Source: Frankiaceae bacterium (GTDB lineage: Bacteria; Actinomycetota; Actinomycetes; JAVEEB01). From it: 6,957 bases of DNA. The DNA lies in assembly GCA_030840665.1 (NCBI GenBank), contig JAVEEB010000408.1, positions 1-6,957 on the forward strand. Direction: 5' to 3'. The translations under genes and the position numbers were made by a program. This document shows, piece by piece, positions 5,583 through 6,957 of the stretch. Position 1 is the first letter of the stretch. Each line of letters starts with the position of its first letter. The notes beneath the pieces are model-generated. The model did not search any database and was not told where the DNA came from. It saw only the letters and a list, made by a program, of their open reading frames with translations.

Positions 5583-6110
5583 TCAGGGGCGACCGAGAAA
5601 GCCGAAGCCCGGCAACTGCCTCAGCTGGCTCGCACCCGTCATGCGGGTGAACTCGACCGTGCCGTAGGAGGCCGGGTGGCCCCCGGCGTTGACGAGCTCG
5701 TAGGGAACCCGAGACGTGTCGTTCGGCGCGGCCCACACACCCAGCGCGAGCACGGAGGCACTGCCCACCAGGGCGGCCGACAGGCGACGCCGCCGCATGC
5801 TGACGCGATGGCGTGAGCGGGGATTTCCTGCGCCGGGCGACGGGGTGGGCAACTCGGAGTGCATCAACGCGAATGCCTCGTCCGCAGACAGCGAGGGGAT
5901 CGCGATCAGGCGATCGAGAAGCCCGGGCGGCAGGTCAGGTACGCCTGCGCCAATGACGCGCGCCTTTCCCCGCCGTTGATCGTCGACGTCCGCGCGGCAC
6001 TCCGGGCACCAGGTGATGTGTGCCAGAGCGCGATCCCGGTCGTCGTGGCCGAGCTCACCATCGGCGACCGCAGCCGCGATGTCCCCGAGGTGCGAGACGT
6101 GCGCGGTCAT
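5583..6110 (-). CDS. rseA: RseA-like zinc-associated anti-sigma factor with one membrane segment
   Basis: The 175-residue product has an N-terminal ZAS domain with HITWCPEC (His31, Cys35, Cys38), the H-x3-C-x2-C zinc-binding signature of anti-sigma factors that hold an ECF sigma factor inactive. [13 protein letters not shown] matches the usual first helix of the domain. After a linker, a basic stretch (MRRRRL, 105-110) precedes a single membrane helix (about 110-128). A tail of about 47 residues ([15 protein letters not shown]...) would then lie outside the cell. ATG 6110 overlaps the sigE stop in ATGA, implying translational coupling and equal output of sigma and anti-sigma. Mycobacterial RseA, as I recall it, has no such membrane segment, so signal sensing may differ here. 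The anti-sigma role is secure from the motif and the partner; the inducing signal is unknown. Confidence 0.9.
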   Translation of the reverse strand: MTAHVSHLGDIAAAVADGELGHDDRDRALAHITWCPECRADVDDQRRGKARVIGAGVPDLPPGLLDRLIAIPSLSADEAFALMHSELPTPSPGAGNPRSRHRVSMRRRRLSAALVGSASVLALGVWAAPNDTSRVPYELVNAGGHPASYGTVEFTRMTGASQLRQLPGFGFLGRP

Positions 6111-6814
6111 GCTGCGCCGCCCGCCCCGGGGCTCGTGTTGCGCGCCCGGTGCTGCAACGCACTGCGCAGCGAGGTCCGGCCGCGGTGGATGCGACTGCGG
6201 ACGGTGCCGAGCTTGATACCGAGGACGTCAGCGATTTCTTCGTACGAAAGGCCTTCGATGTCGCACAGCACGACCGCGGCGCGGAACTCGGGAGCCAGCG
6301 CGTCGAGCGCCGCCTGGACGTCGGCGTCGAAGAGGCCGTCGTCGTACCGCTCGGCGGGCGTCCGTTCGCCCGAGGACACGCGCTCGGCGTCGTCCGGGAG
6401 GGCGTCGAAGCGGATCCGCGCGCGGCGGCGGACGAGATCCAGGAAGAGGTTGGTGGTGATGCGGTGGATCCAGCCCTCGAACGTGCCAGGCGTGTACGAG
6501 TCGAGCGAACGGAAGACGCGGACGAACACTTCCTGCGTCAGGTCCTCGGCGTCGTGCTTGTTACCGGTCAGCCGGTAGGCGAGGCGGAAGACCCGCGGAC
6601 TGTGCTGGCGGACGATCTCGTCCCAGCTCGGCGCGGTCCACGTTTCGGTGTGCGTCAGGGTGCTCACATCACCATTGACGCCCACGGCCTCCACATGGTT
6701 GCCCGATGGGCGCACATTCACAGGCTGTTCACAGGGTGCCGGCGCCGATTCCTCGGCCGTACGTCTGCCGAGAAGCGGCACCCGACGGGTCGCCGCGGCC
6801 TTGATCGCAGTCAT
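6107..6814 (-). CDS. sigE: ECF RNA polymerase sigma factor SigE (extracytoplasmic stress)
   Basis: The 235-residue product has sigma region 2 (about 63-133) with [21 protein letters not shown], then [17 protein letters not shown] for core binding and -10 recognition, and [18 protein letters not shown]. Region 4 (about 165-218) carries a helix-turn-helix with [26 protein letters not shown] for -35 recognition. Both regions closely resemble mycobacterial SigE, the sigma factor for surface and oxidative stress. The unusually long N-terminus (about 60 residues before region 2) also fits SigE, where several start sites are used. ATG 6814 has AGGT (6824-6821) 6 bases upstream; GTG codons near residues 41, 44 and 50 are possible alternative starts. 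It is first in an operon with rseA and probably tatB, and an ECF-type promoter upstream suggests self-activation. Confidence 0.93.
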   Translation of the reverse strand: MTAIKAAATRRVPLLGRRTAEESAPAPCEQPVNVRPSGNHVEAVGVNGDVSTLTHTETWTAPSWDEIVRQHSPRVFRLAYRLTGNKHDAEDLTQEVFVRVFRSLDSYTPGTFEGWIHRITTNLFLDLVRRRARIRFDALPDDAERVSSGERTPAERYDDGLFDADVQAALDALAPEFRAAVVLCDIEGLSYEEIADVLGIKLGTVRSRIHRGRTSLRSALQHRARNTSPGAGGAA

Positions 6815-6820
6815 TCAGTG

Positions 6821-6824
6821 ACCT
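6821..6824 (-). promoter_or_regulatory. Ribosome binding site for the long SigE start
   Basis: On the minus strand, ACAGGT ends 6 bases before ATG 6814. This supports translation from the longest start and not only from the internal GTG codons. Confidence 0.45.
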
Positions 6825-6853
6825 GTCCGTGGAGGAAATCTCTCGCTTGCGAC

Positions 6854-6880
6854 AACGGCGACCTGCGCCCTGAAGTTCCC
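6854..6880 (-). promoter_or_regulatory. SigE-type ECF promoter upstream of sigE (autoregulatory)
   Basis: Read on the minus strand, GGGAAC (6880-6875) is followed after 17 bases by CGTT (6857-6854). This is the GGAAC...CGTT layout recognised by SigE-class ECF sigma factors, with normal spacing. The expected start of transcription is near 6845, leaving a leader of about 30 bases to ATG 6814. The site is the only such match in the intergenic region and is correctly oriented, so positive autoregulation of sigE-rseA is likely. Additional promoters may lie further right. Confidence 0.65.
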
Positions 6881-6892
6881 GGGCATGCCCGG
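6879..6892. repeat. Perfect 14-bp palindrome abutting the sigE promoter -35 element
   Basis: CCGGGCATGCCCGG is perfectly self-complementary with no spacer. It overlaps the first two bases of the GGGAAC -35 element and extends upstream of it. Its position suits an operator for a dimeric regulator acting on sigE. It is made mostly of G and C in GC-rich DNA, so chance is a real alternative. Confidence 0.45.
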
Positions 6893-6944
6893 CCGTTGCC
6901 GTGCGCCCGACTGGCTTGCCTCTCTCGCGCGGTGCGTGCCTCGC

Positions 6945-6950
6945 TAGGCT
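6945..6950 (+). promoter_or_regulatory. Possible -10 element of a divergent gene beyond the window
   Basis: TAGGCT on the plus strand, 8 to 13 bases from the right edge, fits TAnnnT and would point away from sigE. No well-spaced -35 is seen. The 143-bp stretch from 6815 to the edge holds no gene; it carries the sigE promoter, the palindrome and perhaps this element. Confidence 0.2.
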
Positions 6951-6957
6951 GCACGCA

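Overview
The window is very GC-rich, with strong G/C preference at third codon positions. Its gene set (ECF sigma factor, zinc-type anti-sigma factor, TatB, Mrp, DUF1003, DUF4232) points to the Actinobacteria (actinomycetes). The neighbourhood sigE-rseA-tatB convergent with mrp resembles the mycobacterial sigE-rseA-htrA-tatB...mrp locus, although no htrA is present here. A sigma-28 (FliA/WhiG)-like promoter in front of a type IV pilus-type ATPase gene suggests a lineage that is motile or makes zoospores. Genus and order cannot be named from the sequence.

Layout, left to right. The plus strand carries the 3' end of a DUF1003 membrane protein (1-330), then a 54-bp gap packed with a sigma-28-like promoter inside a long dyad (345-394). 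Next are a PilB/GspE/MshE-type ATPase with a tandem c-di-GMP-binding-type N-terminus and a C-terminal double zinc ribbon (385-2457), and the Fe-S carrier ATPase Mrp (2512-3636). A secreted or membrane-anchored DUF4232-like protein with an FG-GAP-like calcium loop (3707-5140) ends the plus-strand run. The minus strand, read from the right edge, carries an autoregulated-looking SigE-type promoter (6854-6880), sigE (6814-6107), rseA (6110-5583, overlapping sigE by 4 bases) and tatB (5508-5173). The two groups converge with only 32 bp between them.

How the genes may work together. SigE and RseA form a sigma/anti-sigma switch for envelope stress, and the ECF-type motif upstream suggests positive autoregulation. 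TatB belongs to the twin-arginine export machinery and is probably partly co-transcribed with them. Mrp is housekeeping. The pilus ATPase is the accessory element: it appears to be transcribed from its own sigma-28-like promoter as an almost leaderless mRNA and carries a predicted c-di-GMP-sensing module, but no pilin, PilC or PilM/N/O partner is visible in the window. No tRNA, rRNA, CRISPR array, insertion sequence or convincing intrinsic terminator was seen.
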